A stretch of DNA of 8,772 bases from Candidatus Paenalcaligenes intestinipullorum (lineage in GTDB: Bacteria; Pseudomonadota; Gammaproteobacteria; Burkholderiales; Burkholderiaceae_B). The stretch spans positions 1-8,772 of the forward strand of contig DWUQ01000123.1 of NCBI GenBank assembly GCA_019120675.1. The letters run 5' to 3'. A program made the translations under genes and the position numbers. How positions within the stretch are numbered: the stretch's first letter is position 1; every line of letters starts with the position of its first letter. The notes beneath the pieces are model-generated. The model was given only the letters and a program-made list of their open reading frames with translations. It searched no databases and had not been told where the DNA came from. Positions 1 to 5,541 of this stretch are shown here, in pieces.

Positions 1-524
1 ACGTGCCCACACCGCGTATTTTAGAATTGGGTACGGGCAGTGGCGCGATTGCGGTGTCGTTGGCGTTGGCGCGTCCCGATGCGCAGCTTTGGGCCACCGA
101 TATCAGCGACGCGGCTTTGGCGGTGGCGCAGCAAAATGCCCAAACTTTATGTGGGAAAGTCGAGTTTTTGCGTGGCAGTTGGTACGATGCTCTATCCGCA
201 CCCCATAGTGGTGTGTCAGCTCATTTTGATTTGATTGTGTCCAATCCGCCTTATATTGCGGCCGACGATACGCATCTGGGGCAGGGCGATCTACGGTTTG
301 AGCCGCGTCAGGCCCTCACCGACGAGGCCAATGGGCTACAGGATTTACGCACCATTATTCAGGGTGCATCGCCTTGGTTACGGCCAGGCGGTCAATTATG
401 GCTCGAACATGGGTGGCAACAAGCTGCCGATGTGCGAGAATTACTCCATCAAGCTGGGTTTACAGCCGTGTCCAGTCAACGCGATTTGGCGGGCATCGAA
501 CGGTTGTCTGGCGGAACTTTTTGA
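1..524 (+). CDS. prmC: Peptide chain release factor N5-glutamine methyltransferase PrmC, 3' part
   Basis: PrmC methylates the glutamine of the GGQ motif in release factors RF1 and RF2 using S-adenosylmethionine, which supports efficient translation termination in the cytoplasm. The frame is open at the left edge. The first codon seen whole (GTG at 3) is probably internal, because the family is about 280 residues and only 173 C-terminal residues are here. Numbering from that codon, the SAM-binding motif I (LELGTGSGAIAVSLA) is at 7-21, the acidic motif ATDIS at 31-35, and the signature NPPY that binds the substrate glutamine at 81-84. The C-terminal RDLAGIERLSGG at 160-171 is also typical of PrmC. 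The N-terminal helical domain that recognises the release factor lies outside the window. In beta- and gammaproteobacteria prmC usually follows prfA, so prfA is expected upstream (inference). grxD starts 15 bp after its stop, suggesting cotranscription. Confidence 0.96.
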   Translation, partial: VPTPRILELGTGSGAIAVSLALARPDAQLWATDISDAALAVAQQNAQTLCGKVEFLRGSWYDALSAPHSGVSAHFDLIVSNPPYIAADDTHLGQGDLRFEPRQALTDEANGLQDLRTIIQGASPWLRPGGQLWLEHGWQQAADVRELLHQAGFTAVSSQRDLAGIERLSGGTF

Positions 525-539
525 TTTTTAGGGGCTAAT

Positions 540-866
540 ATGAGCGATGTCCAAACTTTTATCCACGAAACCGTCACCGAAAATCCGGTGGTGCTGTTTA
601 TGAAGGGCACGGCCCAAATGCCACAGTGCGGTTTTTCCGCGCGTGTTGTGCAAATTCTCCGTGCCGTCGGTCTGACTCAGGTCGTGACCGTTAACGTGCT
701 CGACGACGACGAGGTACGTCAAGGCATCAAGGACTACGCCAGCTGGCCCACCATCCCTCAGCTGTATATTGGCGGCGAGTTCATTGGTGGCTCGGACATC
801 GTTTCCGAGATGTACGAAAACGGCGAGCTGGAAACCGCCCTTCGTGAGGCAGGCGCCCTAGAATGA
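540..866 (+). CDS. grxD: Monothiol glutaredoxin, Grx4/GrxD type
   Basis: This is a 108-residue CGFS-type glutaredoxin. The family binds a bridging [2Fe-2S] cluster as a glutathione-ligated dimer and acts in cytoplasmic Fe-S cluster trafficking and iron homeostasis, with little ordinary disulfide reductase activity. The single active-site cysteine is C30 in C-G-F-S (30-33). K22 (in MKGT) is the usual glutathione-binding lysine, WPTIPQ at 69-74 contains the cis-proline, and GGSDI at 83-87 is the second glutathione-contact loop. Length is normal for the family. The ATG at 540 is preceded by AGGGG at 530-534 with a 5-nt spacer, which supports the start. The stop TGA overlaps the ubiX start as ATGA, so the two are probably translationally coupled. 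The order prmC-grxD-ubiX is familiar in Burkholderiales. Confidence 0.97.
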   Translation: MSDVQTFIHETVTENPVVLFMKGTAQMPQCGFSARVVQILRAVGLTQVVTVNVLDDDEVRQGIKDYASWPTIPQLYIGGEFIGGSDIVSEMYENGELETALREAGALE

Positions 867-1456
867 ACCCCTGTAACGGGCGCCCACGGCGCCTGATTAT
901 CGGTATGACGGGCGCAACCGGCGCCCTGTATACCGTTCGGCTCTTGCAGTTGCTGCGCCAGCATACCAATATCCAAAGCCATCTCGTGGTGTCGCCCGCG
1001 GCACTGCTGAATCTGGATGTCGAGCTGGGCCTATCCAAGGCCGAACTGCACCAGCTGGCTGATGTGGTGCACCCCATCAAGGATGTCGGTGCCAGCATTG
1101 CCAGCGGCAGTTTTCATACCGAGGGCATGGTGATTGTGCCGTGCTCCATGCGTAGCTTGGCGGCGGTGGCGCACGGCTTTGCCGACAACCTTATCACCCG
1201 TGCCGCCGATGTGGTGCTCAAGGAGCGTCGTCGTTTGGTGTTGGTGGTACGCGAAACCCCCTTTAACGCAGCGCACCTGCGCAATATGGCCGCCGTGACC
1301 GACATGGGGGGCATTATTTTCCCGCCCTTGCCGGCCTTTTACTTTAAGCCTACGAGCATCGAGCAGTTGGTGGATCACTCCATGCAGCGTGTGCTGGCGC
1401 TGCTGGGTATTGAGCTGCCCGACGCACCTGAGTGGCAGGGTGTGCGTACGCCCTAA
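863..1456 (+). CDS. ubiX: Flavin prenyltransferase UbiX
   Basis: UbiX joins dimethylallyl phosphate to reduced FMN to make prenylated FMN, the cofactor of the decarboxylase UbiD in ubiquinone synthesis. It is a soluble, usually dodecameric enzyme. The 197 residues match E. coli UbiX in length and along the whole chain, with a Rossmann-like start at 11-30, SGSF at 81-84, PCSM at 93-96, AADVVLKERR at 114-123 and PPLPAFY at 154-160. Aligned by eye to Pseudomonas aeruginosa UbiX, catalytic and substrate-binding residues are present as E54, K120, R130, E131, Y160 and R176. Two positions differ: the usual GASGA serine is threonine (T19), and the lysine of the SKAA motif is proline (P45). The ATG lies inside the end of grxD (ATGA overlap), with AGG at 851-853 as a possible ribosome site. 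The gene ends 11 bp from the end of convergent ttcA. Confidence 0.95.
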   Translation: MNPCNGRPRRLIIGMTGATGALYTVRLLQLLRQHTNIQSHLVVSPAALLNLDVELGLSKAELHQLADVVHPIKDVGASIASGSFHTEGMVIVPCSMRSLAAVAHGFADNLITRAADVVLKERRRLVLVVRETPFNAAHLRNMAAVTDMGGIIFPPLPAFYFKPTSIEQLVDHSMQRVLALLGIELPDAPEWQGVRTP

Positions 1457-1467
1457 GCTTTTTAGGC

Positions 1468-2484
1468 TTAAGAGCGCGCTCGAGCCACCACTGTGGGGCG
1501 CAAACGATCGGTCGCCCCATTTTCCATGTCCGCAGCGTTACTGGATTCGTCTACCTCATCGTGGTCGGCGTCCACACCAAAGCCATGGCCTAATACGGCT
1601 GGAAAGTCTTCCGCATCAAAGGCGGTATCGCCTTCGACCTTGCTCGCTTGCTCAGTGCTCAGCCCTGCAAAGTCAAACAACTCTCGGTCCATCAAATGTG
1701 AGGGCACGACTTTGTTCAGTGCGCCAAACACATTCCAAGTACGGCCAGGGAATTTTTTATCCCATTCGGCGATCATTCGGTTGGCTTCTTGGCGTTTGAG
1801 GTTTTCTTGTGAGCCACATAAATTACAAGGAATAATCGGAAAGCCTTGCAGCTCTGCATAGCGGATGATGTCTTTTTCCGAGACATAAGCCAACGGGCGA
1901 ATCACAATATGCTTGCCGTTGTCGGCACGCAGCTTAGGCGGCATGGCTTTGAGGCGGCCACCATAAAACAAATTCAAGAAAAAGGTCGCCAAGATGTCAT
2001 CACGGTGGTGCCCGAGGGCGATTTTAGTGGCGCCCAGCTCATTGGCCACGCGGTACAAGATGCCGCGACGCAGCCGTGAGCACAGTGAGCAGGTGGTTTT
2101 GCCCTCGGGGATGACTCGCTTCACAATTGAGTAGGTGTCTTGGGTTTCGATGTGATAGGGCACACCGAGCTGCTCTAGGTATTCGGGCAGCACGTGATCG
2201 GGAAAGCCAGGCTGTTTTTGATCTAAATTCACCGCCACGATCTCAAACTGAATCGGGGCACGGGCTTTCAGCGCCAGCAACAGGTTCAGCAGAGTGTAGG
2301 AGTCTTTTCCTCCCGACAGGCACACCATCACCTTGTCGCCGTCCTCAATCATATTGAAGTCGCCAATGGCACGGCCCGTTTCCCGCAATAGGCGTTTTTC
2401 GAGCTTGTTGTGGGCGTAGCGCTGCTTGCGCGCCTCAGGGCTATCAGGCATAGCGCTGGCAGTAGGGGAAAGAACGGTGCTCAT
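1468..2484 (-). CDS. ttcA: tRNA 2-thiocytidine(32) synthetase TtcA
   Basis: TtcA is a cytoplasmic, ATP-dependent, Fe-S-containing enzyme that thiolates cytidine 32 in certain tRNA anticodon loops. From the ATG at 2484 it is 338 residues, slightly longer than E. coli TtcA (about 311). The PP-loop SGGKDS is at 57-62, CSLC (C132, C135) carries two expected Fe-S ligands, HHRDD is at 159-163, and CNLC (C220, C223) should supply the third. VVPSHLMDRELFDF near 259-272 is also typical. The C-terminal tail from about 276 is acidic and low in complexity, with a stretch longer than in E. coli. It ends with a family-like DRLRPTVV. The open frame extends five codons further to a TTG at 2499, but neither start has a Shine-Dalgarno sequence, so I chose the ATG. 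An internal ATG at residue 12 is also possible. The end is convergent with ubiX. Confidence 0.96.
   Translation of the reverse strand: MSTVLSPTASAMPDSPEARKQRYAHNKLEKRLLRETGRAIGDFNMIEDGDKVMVCLSGGKDSYTLLNLLLALKARAPIQFEIVAVNLDQKQPGFPDHVLPEYLEQLGVPYHIETQDTYSIVKRVIPEGKTTCSLCSRLRRGILYRVANELGATKIALGHHRDDILATFFLNLFYGGRLKAMPPKLRADNGKHIVIRPLAYVSEKDIIRYAELQGFPIIPCNLCGSQENLKRQEANRMIAEWDKKFPGRTWNVFGALNKVVPSHLMDRELFDFAGLSTEQASKVEGDTAFDAEDFPAVLGHGFGVDADHDEVDESSNAADMENGATDRLRPTVVARARS
1494..1523 (+). terminator. Intrinsic terminator of the prmC-grxD-ubiX operon, inside ttcA
   Basis: TGGGGCG at 1494-1500 pairs perfectly with CGCCCCA at 1513-1519 around a 12-nt loop, and TTTT follows at 1520-1523. A 7-bp GC-rich stem followed by a T run is the classic Rho-independent form. 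It lies 38 bp past the ubiX stop on the same strand, where a terminator is needed because only 11 bp separate the convergent genes. It sits over the last codons of ttcA, roughly residues 322-330 of that protein. A perfect 10-bp palindrome, GAGCGCGCTC, lies just before it at 1472-1481. Confidence 0.65.
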
Positions 2485-2584
2485 GGGATCAAAATTCAAC
2501 GGGGGAAATACAGGGAAAAGATAAAAATAGACAGGTTAAGGCAGCGTGGTGGCTCGTGCTACAAAAGTCCGTTTGCAGAATAAA

Positions 2585-2600
2585 ATAGGCCATTGCCTAT
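2585..2600 (-). other. Small stem-loop with T-rich flank upstream of ttcA
   Basis: ATAGGC at 2585-2590 is the exact reverse complement of GCCTAT at 2595-2600, with a 4-nt loop. Read on the minus strand, the stem is followed by TTTTATT. It lies about 100 bp upstream of ttcA, between that gene and the larger stem at the end of folB. It could be a weak terminator or a leader hairpin of ttcA. Six base pairs with only moderate GC content is weak evidence. I see no convincing -35/-10 pair for ttcA in 2500-2650. Confidence 0.25.
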
Positions 2601-2648
2601 GCTAAGGGCGTGGGGCTCAAGCCATTCAAGGGGCAGTGGTCTATGGGC

Positions 2649-2727
2649 AATAAAAGCGTACGTTTCAGCTTAATCCCGTCAAGTTAACTCAAAGGGAATT
2701 AAGCTGAGTCGTCAAACGCCTACGCTT
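2649..2727 (-). terminator. Large imperfect stem over the folB stop codon, probable folB terminator
   Basis: The arms are AAGCGTA 2654-2660 with TACGCTT 2721-2727, CGTTT 2661-2665 with AAACG 2714-2718, CAGCTTAAT 2666-2674 with ATTAAGCTG 2698-2706, and CCC 2675-2677 with GGG 2694-2696. This gives 24 possible base pairs interrupted by bulges, with a loop at 2678-2693. On the minus strand the outer arm runs into TTTTATT, so it reads as a terminator downstream of folB. The folB stop codon (2720-2722) is inside the stem. The bulges make it less regular than a standard intrinsic terminator, so mRNA 3'-end stabilisation is an alternative role. Confidence 0.5.
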
Positions 2728-3109
2728 CACGAGACTGTTCTAGCTCAATGCCTACCGCAGCGCAATCCGCAAAGGCTTCTGGCTTACCAATCCGTAAACG
2801 CACACGAACAATCGCTGGGAAGTCTTGAAAAATACGTTGCGCTACCTGTTCGACTAGGCTTTCTAGCAAGTTTACGTGCCCTTGGGTGCATTCTTCAATC
2901 ATCGCGTCACGCAACTGTCGGTAATCCAGCACAGTGGCAATGTCTTCATCGTTCACCCGCTGGCTGGTGCGTGCATCAAACTCCGCGTCAATGTAGATGG
3001 GCTGCGGAGCCTGCAACTCGTGCTCAAGGATACCGAGTCGCGCGTTTAAGGTTAAGCGATCAAAGAAAATACGACGCACACTGGGCGGAGTGTAAGGGTG
3101 GGTAGGCAT
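2720..3109 (-). CDS. folB: Dihydroneopterin aldolase FolB
   Basis: FolB converts 7,8-dihydroneopterin to 6-hydroxymethyl-7,8-dihydropterin and glycolaldehyde in tetrahydrofolate synthesis. It is a small cytoplasmic enzyme that assembles as an octamer of tunnel-fold subunits. From the ATG at 3109 it is 129 residues, a normal length for the family. Visible hallmarks are GILEHE at 26-31, whose last glutamate (E31) corresponds to the pterin-binding glutamate; VLDYRQL at 60-66 with the conserved tyrosine Y63; LLESLVE at 81-87; and RIGKPEAF at 106-113, where K109 matches the catalytic lysine. The open frame continues six codons upstream to a TTG at 3127. I prefer the ATG, although neither has a visible Shine-Dalgarno sequence. 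It is isolated from other folate genes. The M61 peptidase lies 215 bp upstream on the same strand and ttcA 235 bp downstream, so a shared transcript is possible but not clear. Confidence 0.93.
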   Translation of the reverse strand: MPTHPYTPPSVRRIFFDRLTLNARLGILEHELQAPQPIYIDAEFDARTSQRVNDEDIATVLDYRQLRDAMIEECTQGHVNLLESLVEQVAQRIFQDFPAIVRVRLRIGKPEAFADCAAVGIELEQSREA

Positions 3110-3236
3110 ATCGTAGAAAGAGAGCAAAAACGTGTGGAAAAATGTCTCCCGTATAGAGGTTCAACAGGAGCCCGAGCAGAATAATAACCCAGCTCCAGCC
3201 CCAGCTTTAGCCTTACCCGCCCACGATGCTGTGTAA

Positions 3237-3259
3237 GCGGTAGGCTGGGCAGCCACCGC
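3237..3259. repeat. Inverted repeat between the M61 gene and folB
   Basis: GCGGT at 3237-3241 pairs with ACCGC at 3255-3259, and GGCTG at 3243-3247 with CAGCC at 3250-3254, with one bulged A at 3242. This compact GC-rich hairpin sits about 65-90 bp past the M61 stop codon on the minus strand. No T run follows on either strand, so it is not a textbook terminator. It may end or protect the M61 mRNA, or be a binding site near folB. The rest of 3110-3324 shows no gene and no clear promoter. Confidence 0.35.
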
Positions 3260-3324
3260 CTTAGCAAGTATTGATGGCATGAAACGCTACGGGGTACTCA
3301 GCGAACTGGGTAGGCAGGCAGCGT

Positions 3325-5154
3325 TTACGGCACAGTGTTTGTTTGAATCGTTAAACGACTGCGTTGGGCGGGGGGCGCGCTCAGCGTCAGCGTATAACAA
3401 CGTAGTTCATCGCGTCTAAACACATGAATCGTCACCGTATCGCCTGGTGCGTAGGCAGACAGCACGCGATCCAGCTCGCTTTGGCTTTGCGTACGCAAAC
3501 CCTCTACGGCTACGAATACATCATGCGCTGACAAGCCCGCCTGATGCGCCGCCCCGTGTTCGTACACGGTGGCAATGCGTAGGCCTTGGTGGTCCGAGTG
3601 CAAGCGCACATCCAAGCTGGGTAGGTCGCTGGTGGCCTCCCACGTCAGGCACAAGCCATCGTGCGCGGCAATGGCTTCCAGCGGCAGCTCCTCGCAGCCC
3701 TGCACATACCGCTGTAAAAAGTCCGCACAATCCACTGCCGTGGCCGCATGAATTAAGGCAGGCATGGCGTTTTCGCCCACGCCATGTTGACCACCTTCAG
3801 CAAAGAAGCCCTGTCCAAATTCTTGCCAAAGGTGCTGCATCACCGCGTCTAAACTGGCACGGCCCTCAGACTGCTGTTGCAGATGCACGTCCAACGCCCA
3901 CGCAATCAGTGCGCCTTTGCTGTAATAGCTGACCAAGGCGTTTGGGGAGTTTTCATCCTGCTTATAAAAGCGCGTCCACGCATCAAAGGAGCTTTGTGCC
4001 ACGCTTTGCTTGTGGCGGCCTGGCGCACGGTACACCGCATCAATATTGCGTTGCAGCAGTTTTAAATATTCCGCTTGGCTAATCACGCCTGAGCGCCACA
4101 GCATCCGGTCATCGTAATAAGAGGTAAAGCCTTCAAACACCCACAGCAGCTCGGTATGGTTTGGCTCTAAGTAGCGATAGGGCGCAAAGACCGCCGGTTT
4201 AATACGTTTCACATGCCACGTGTGAAAATACTCGTGACTGACCAGCCCTAAAAAGGTCAGATAACCATCGGTTTTAGGTTGGTCGCGCTGGTTTAGGGTG
4301 GGTAGGTCACTGCGTGAGGCCATCAGAGCGGTACTGCTACGGTGCTCCAAGCCGCCATAATCGTTGCCTGTTACCATGGTCATAAACACATACCGGTCTG
4401 AGCTATCCAGTACTGGCACGCGCTGATGCTCTGGATCAAAGAGCCTGATCTGCGCTTCGCAAATGCGCTGGGTGTCCGCTGCAATGCGCTCTAAATCCAA
4501 GTTGGGAATCACGCCGGTAAACACCATTTCATGGGGTACGCCAAAGACGTCAAAGGCAATGGTTTGGGGCGTGCCCAGCTCGAAAGGGTGGTCAATCAGC
4601 GCATCGTAATTCGGAGCGACATAGGTGCCAAAGCCATACCGTTGGGCGGCCGTGGGGTGTCGAGAGGCCTCGGGCAAGCTGGTGTATACCTGCCAATCTG
4701 GGTGGGCTTCAGGCTGGTGTAGCGTGACGAGGCACGGTGTTTGCTCGTAACCGTCCGCCCCTAGAAACACACTGGTGCCATTGAAAAAAGCGTGGCTGTC
4801 GTCCACATGGGCGCTGCGCACCGACAAATCCCAGGCGTACACCACATACTCAATGTGCAATGTGCCTACAGCGGGGGCGCAGCGCCACGTGTGGTCACTG
4901 GTTTTGCGTACGTCGACTGGGCCATTCTCATCAAAAGCATGAATCTGTTCAATTTGACGGGCAAAGTCGCGGATCAGGTAGCTACCAGGGATCCAAGCCG
5001 GCAAAAATAGCCTTTGCCCAGCCGGATCAGGCACAGGAAGCTCAAGGCGCACGTGAATGCGGTGCCCCGCTACATCAGGAAAACGTAAGGTGTAGTGCAG
5101 TGCTCCGACGAAACTGCTCGCGCCGGACTCTGAGGAAGCAACAGAAGTAGACAT
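3325..5154 (-). CDS. M61-family metallo-aminopeptidase with C-terminal PDZ domain
   Basis: The 609 residues match the M61 (glycyl aminopeptidase) family, zinc peptidases related to M1 aminopeptidases. An N-terminal beta domain covers about 17-215. The catalytic core follows, with GNDYGGLEHRSST at 263-275, the zinc motif HEYFH at 307-311 (H307, E308, H311), and FEGFTSYYDD at 340-349. E341 is the probable third zinc ligand, by analogy with the glutamate of the M1 NEGF motif. YYSKGALIAWALD at 410-422 holds a likely catalytic tyrosine. A PDZ domain spans about 515-595, with GLRIATVYEHGAAHQAGL at 524-541. I see no signal peptide or membrane segment, so it is probably cytoplasmic and turns over small peptides; the true substrate is unknown. 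The ATG at 5154 fits the domain boundary, but the bases before it are a T run without a Shine-Dalgarno sequence. It is divergent from the atp operon. Confidence 0.9.
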   Translation of the reverse strand: MSTSVASSESGASSFVGALHYTLRFPDVAGHRIHVRLELPVPDPAGQRLFLPAWIPGSYLIRDFARQIEQIHAFDENGPVDVRKTSDHTWRCAPAVGTLHIEYVVYAWDLSVRSAHVDDSHAFFNGTSVFLGADGYEQTPCLVTLHQPEAHPDWQVYTSLPEASRHPTAAQRYGFGTYVAPNYDALIDHPFELGTPQTIAFDVFGVPHEMVFTGVIPNLDLERIAADTQRICEAQIRLFDPEHQRVPVLDSSDRYVFMTMVTGNDYGGLEHRSSTALMASRSDLPTLNQRDQPKTDGYLTFLGLVSHEYFHTWHVKRIKPAVFAPYRYLEPNHTELLWVFEGFTSYYDDRMLWRSGVISQAEYLKLLQRNIDAVYRAPGRHKQSVAQSSFDAWTRFYKQDENSPNALVSYYSKGALIAWALDVHLQQQSEGRASLDAVMQHLWQEFGQGFFAEGGQHGVGENAMPALIHAATAVDCADFLQRYVQGCEELPLEAIAAHDGLCLTWEATSDLPSLDVRLHSDHQGLRIATVYEHGAAHQAGLSAHDVFVAVEGLRTQSQSELDRVLSAYAPGDTVTIHVFRRDELRCYTLTLSAPPAQRSRLTIQTNTVP

Positions 5155-5166
5155 AAAAAACCGTGA

Positions 5167-5196
5167 ATAATCAGATGGCTAGCTGGAGGCCGTCAA
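5167..5196 (-). promoter_or_regulatory. Candidate sigma-70 promoter of the M61 gene
   Basis: On the minus strand TTGACG (5196-5191) matches 5 of 6 bases of the -35 consensus. It is followed after 18 nt by GATTAT (5172-5167), which matches 4 of 6 bases of the -10 box. Transcription would start near 5160, only about six bases before the ATG at 5154. This would explain the missing Shine-Dalgarno sequence, but it rests on a mediocre -10. Confidence 0.35.
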
Positions 5197-5224
5197 AAAG
5201 CGCCACAGCGAGCGATCAAAAAGG

Positions 5225-5327
5225 GGTGTCAAGCAGGGCACGAGTTGTCTGTTGTAGTCCTGCTACGACTAAATTTTACACCTTAGTCGACACCTAGTAA
5301 AAACCCTAAACGCTAGGCGGGCTAAGG
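5225..5327. repeat. Nested inverted repeats able to form a three-way junction or an alternative hairpin
   Basis: Set A: GGTGT 5225-5229 with ACACC 5290-5294; AGCAGG 5232-5237 with CCTGCT 5259-5264; CGACTAA 5266-5272 with TTAGTCG 5283-5289. The helices abut with only two, one and zero unpaired bases, forming a compact three-way junction. Set B: CCTTAG 5281-5286 with CTAAGG 5322-5327, and CCTAG 5293-5297 with CTAGG 5313-5317. Set B uses bases needed by set A, so the two folds exclude each other. On the minus strand the junction is followed by CCTTTTT (5224-5218). It could be a leader element of the M61 gene, a small RNA, or protein-binding sites. It matches no RNA family I recognise. Confidence 0.4.
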
Positions 5328-5344
5328 CTTTGCTTAATCTTTAC

Positions 5345-5428
5345 AAAAAATGTTGCAATCATTCTCTCAAAAAAAGCAGGGCTGTGTTACAGAAAAGGCT
5401 GCATCAAGTTGCTTGAGCTTTCAAAAAA
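5345..5428. other. A-tracts upstream of and within the atp promoter
   Basis: Runs of A occur at 5345-5350 (six), 5369-5375 (seven), 5393-5396 (four) and 5423-5428 (six). Their centres are about 24, 22 and 31 bp apart, close to two, two and three helical turns. Phased A-tracts bend DNA and can act as UP-like elements for a strong promoter. The role here is inferred. Confidence 0.35.
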
Positions 5429-5438
5429 CAGTTATACT
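5409..5438 (+). promoter_or_regulatory. Candidate sigma-70 promoter of the atp operon
   Basis: The -10 box TATACT at 5433-5438 matches the consensus at 5 of 6 positions. TTGCTT at 5409-5414, 18 nt upstream, is a plausible but weak -35 (TTG conserved). TTGAGC at 5413-5418 is a better hexamer but leaves only 14 nt. The predicted start near 5445 gives a leader of about 97 nt before atpI. A perfect inverted repeat, TCAAG 5404-5408 and CTTGA 5412-5416, straddles the -35 and could be an operator half-site pair. Confidence 0.55.
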
Positions 5439-5505
5439 TTATGGGTTTTGGCACTTGTCGCTTAATTTAGCAATGCGGGTTTAACAGCATATTTAGCCCC
5501 TAACT

Positions 5506-5521
5506 CCGTGGCTTTACACGG
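5506..5521 (+). other. Leader stem-loop before atpI
   Basis: CCGTG at 5506-5510 pairs with CACGG at 5517-5521 around the 6-nt loop GCTTTA. It lies in the predicted atp leader, ending 7 nt before the AGGA ribosome site of atpI (5529-5532; 9-nt spacer to the ATG). It may influence access to that site, but a 5-bp stem is modest evidence. Confidence 0.3.
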
Positions 5522-5541
5522 GTTTGTCAGGATAGATTGAA

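Larger units (their letters stand above)
5155..5541. other. Divergent intergenic region between the M61 gene and atpI
   Basis: This 387-bp stretch holds no supportable gene. It contains a candidate minus-strand promoter next to the M61 start, a cluster of nested inverted repeats at about 5223-5330, four A-tracts between 5345 and 5428, a good plus-strand promoter at about 5409-5438, and a small leader hairpin before atpI. It is visibly more AT-rich than the flanking coding sequence on its right half. The short frames starting at ATG 5441 and ATG 5473 have no ribosome site and are not called. Confidence 0.8.

Noticed and set aside
758..1378. Long minus-strand frames opposite grxD and ubiX
   Set aside because: Both plus-strand proteins are firmly identified. 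The antisense translations show no motifs.
2485..2499. TTG start of ttcA at 2499
   Set aside because: It adds only five residues before an ATG and has no ribosome site. It cannot be excluded.
3110..3127. TTG start of folB at 3127
   Set aside because: It has no ribosome site, and the ATG six codons later already gives a normal-length FolB.
3052..3267. 71-codon minus-strand frame upstream of folB
   Set aside because: It overlaps folB in another frame, has no ribosome site and shows no recognisable features.
3447..3932. 161-codon open frame on the plus strand inside the M61 gene
   Set aside because: Its translation is low-complexity (R, P, H, S rich) with no family resemblance, and it lies antisense to a well-supported gene. 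It is a coding shadow.
5227..5232. Perfect TTGACA on the minus strand as the M61 -35 box
   Set aside because: No acceptable -10 hexamer lies 16-18 nt downstream. The bases also form part of the inverted-repeat cluster.
5441..5484. Short upstream frames in the atp leader (ATG at 5441 and ATG at 5473)
   Set aside because: They have nine and three codons without ribosome sites, and the first lies at or before the predicted transcription start.
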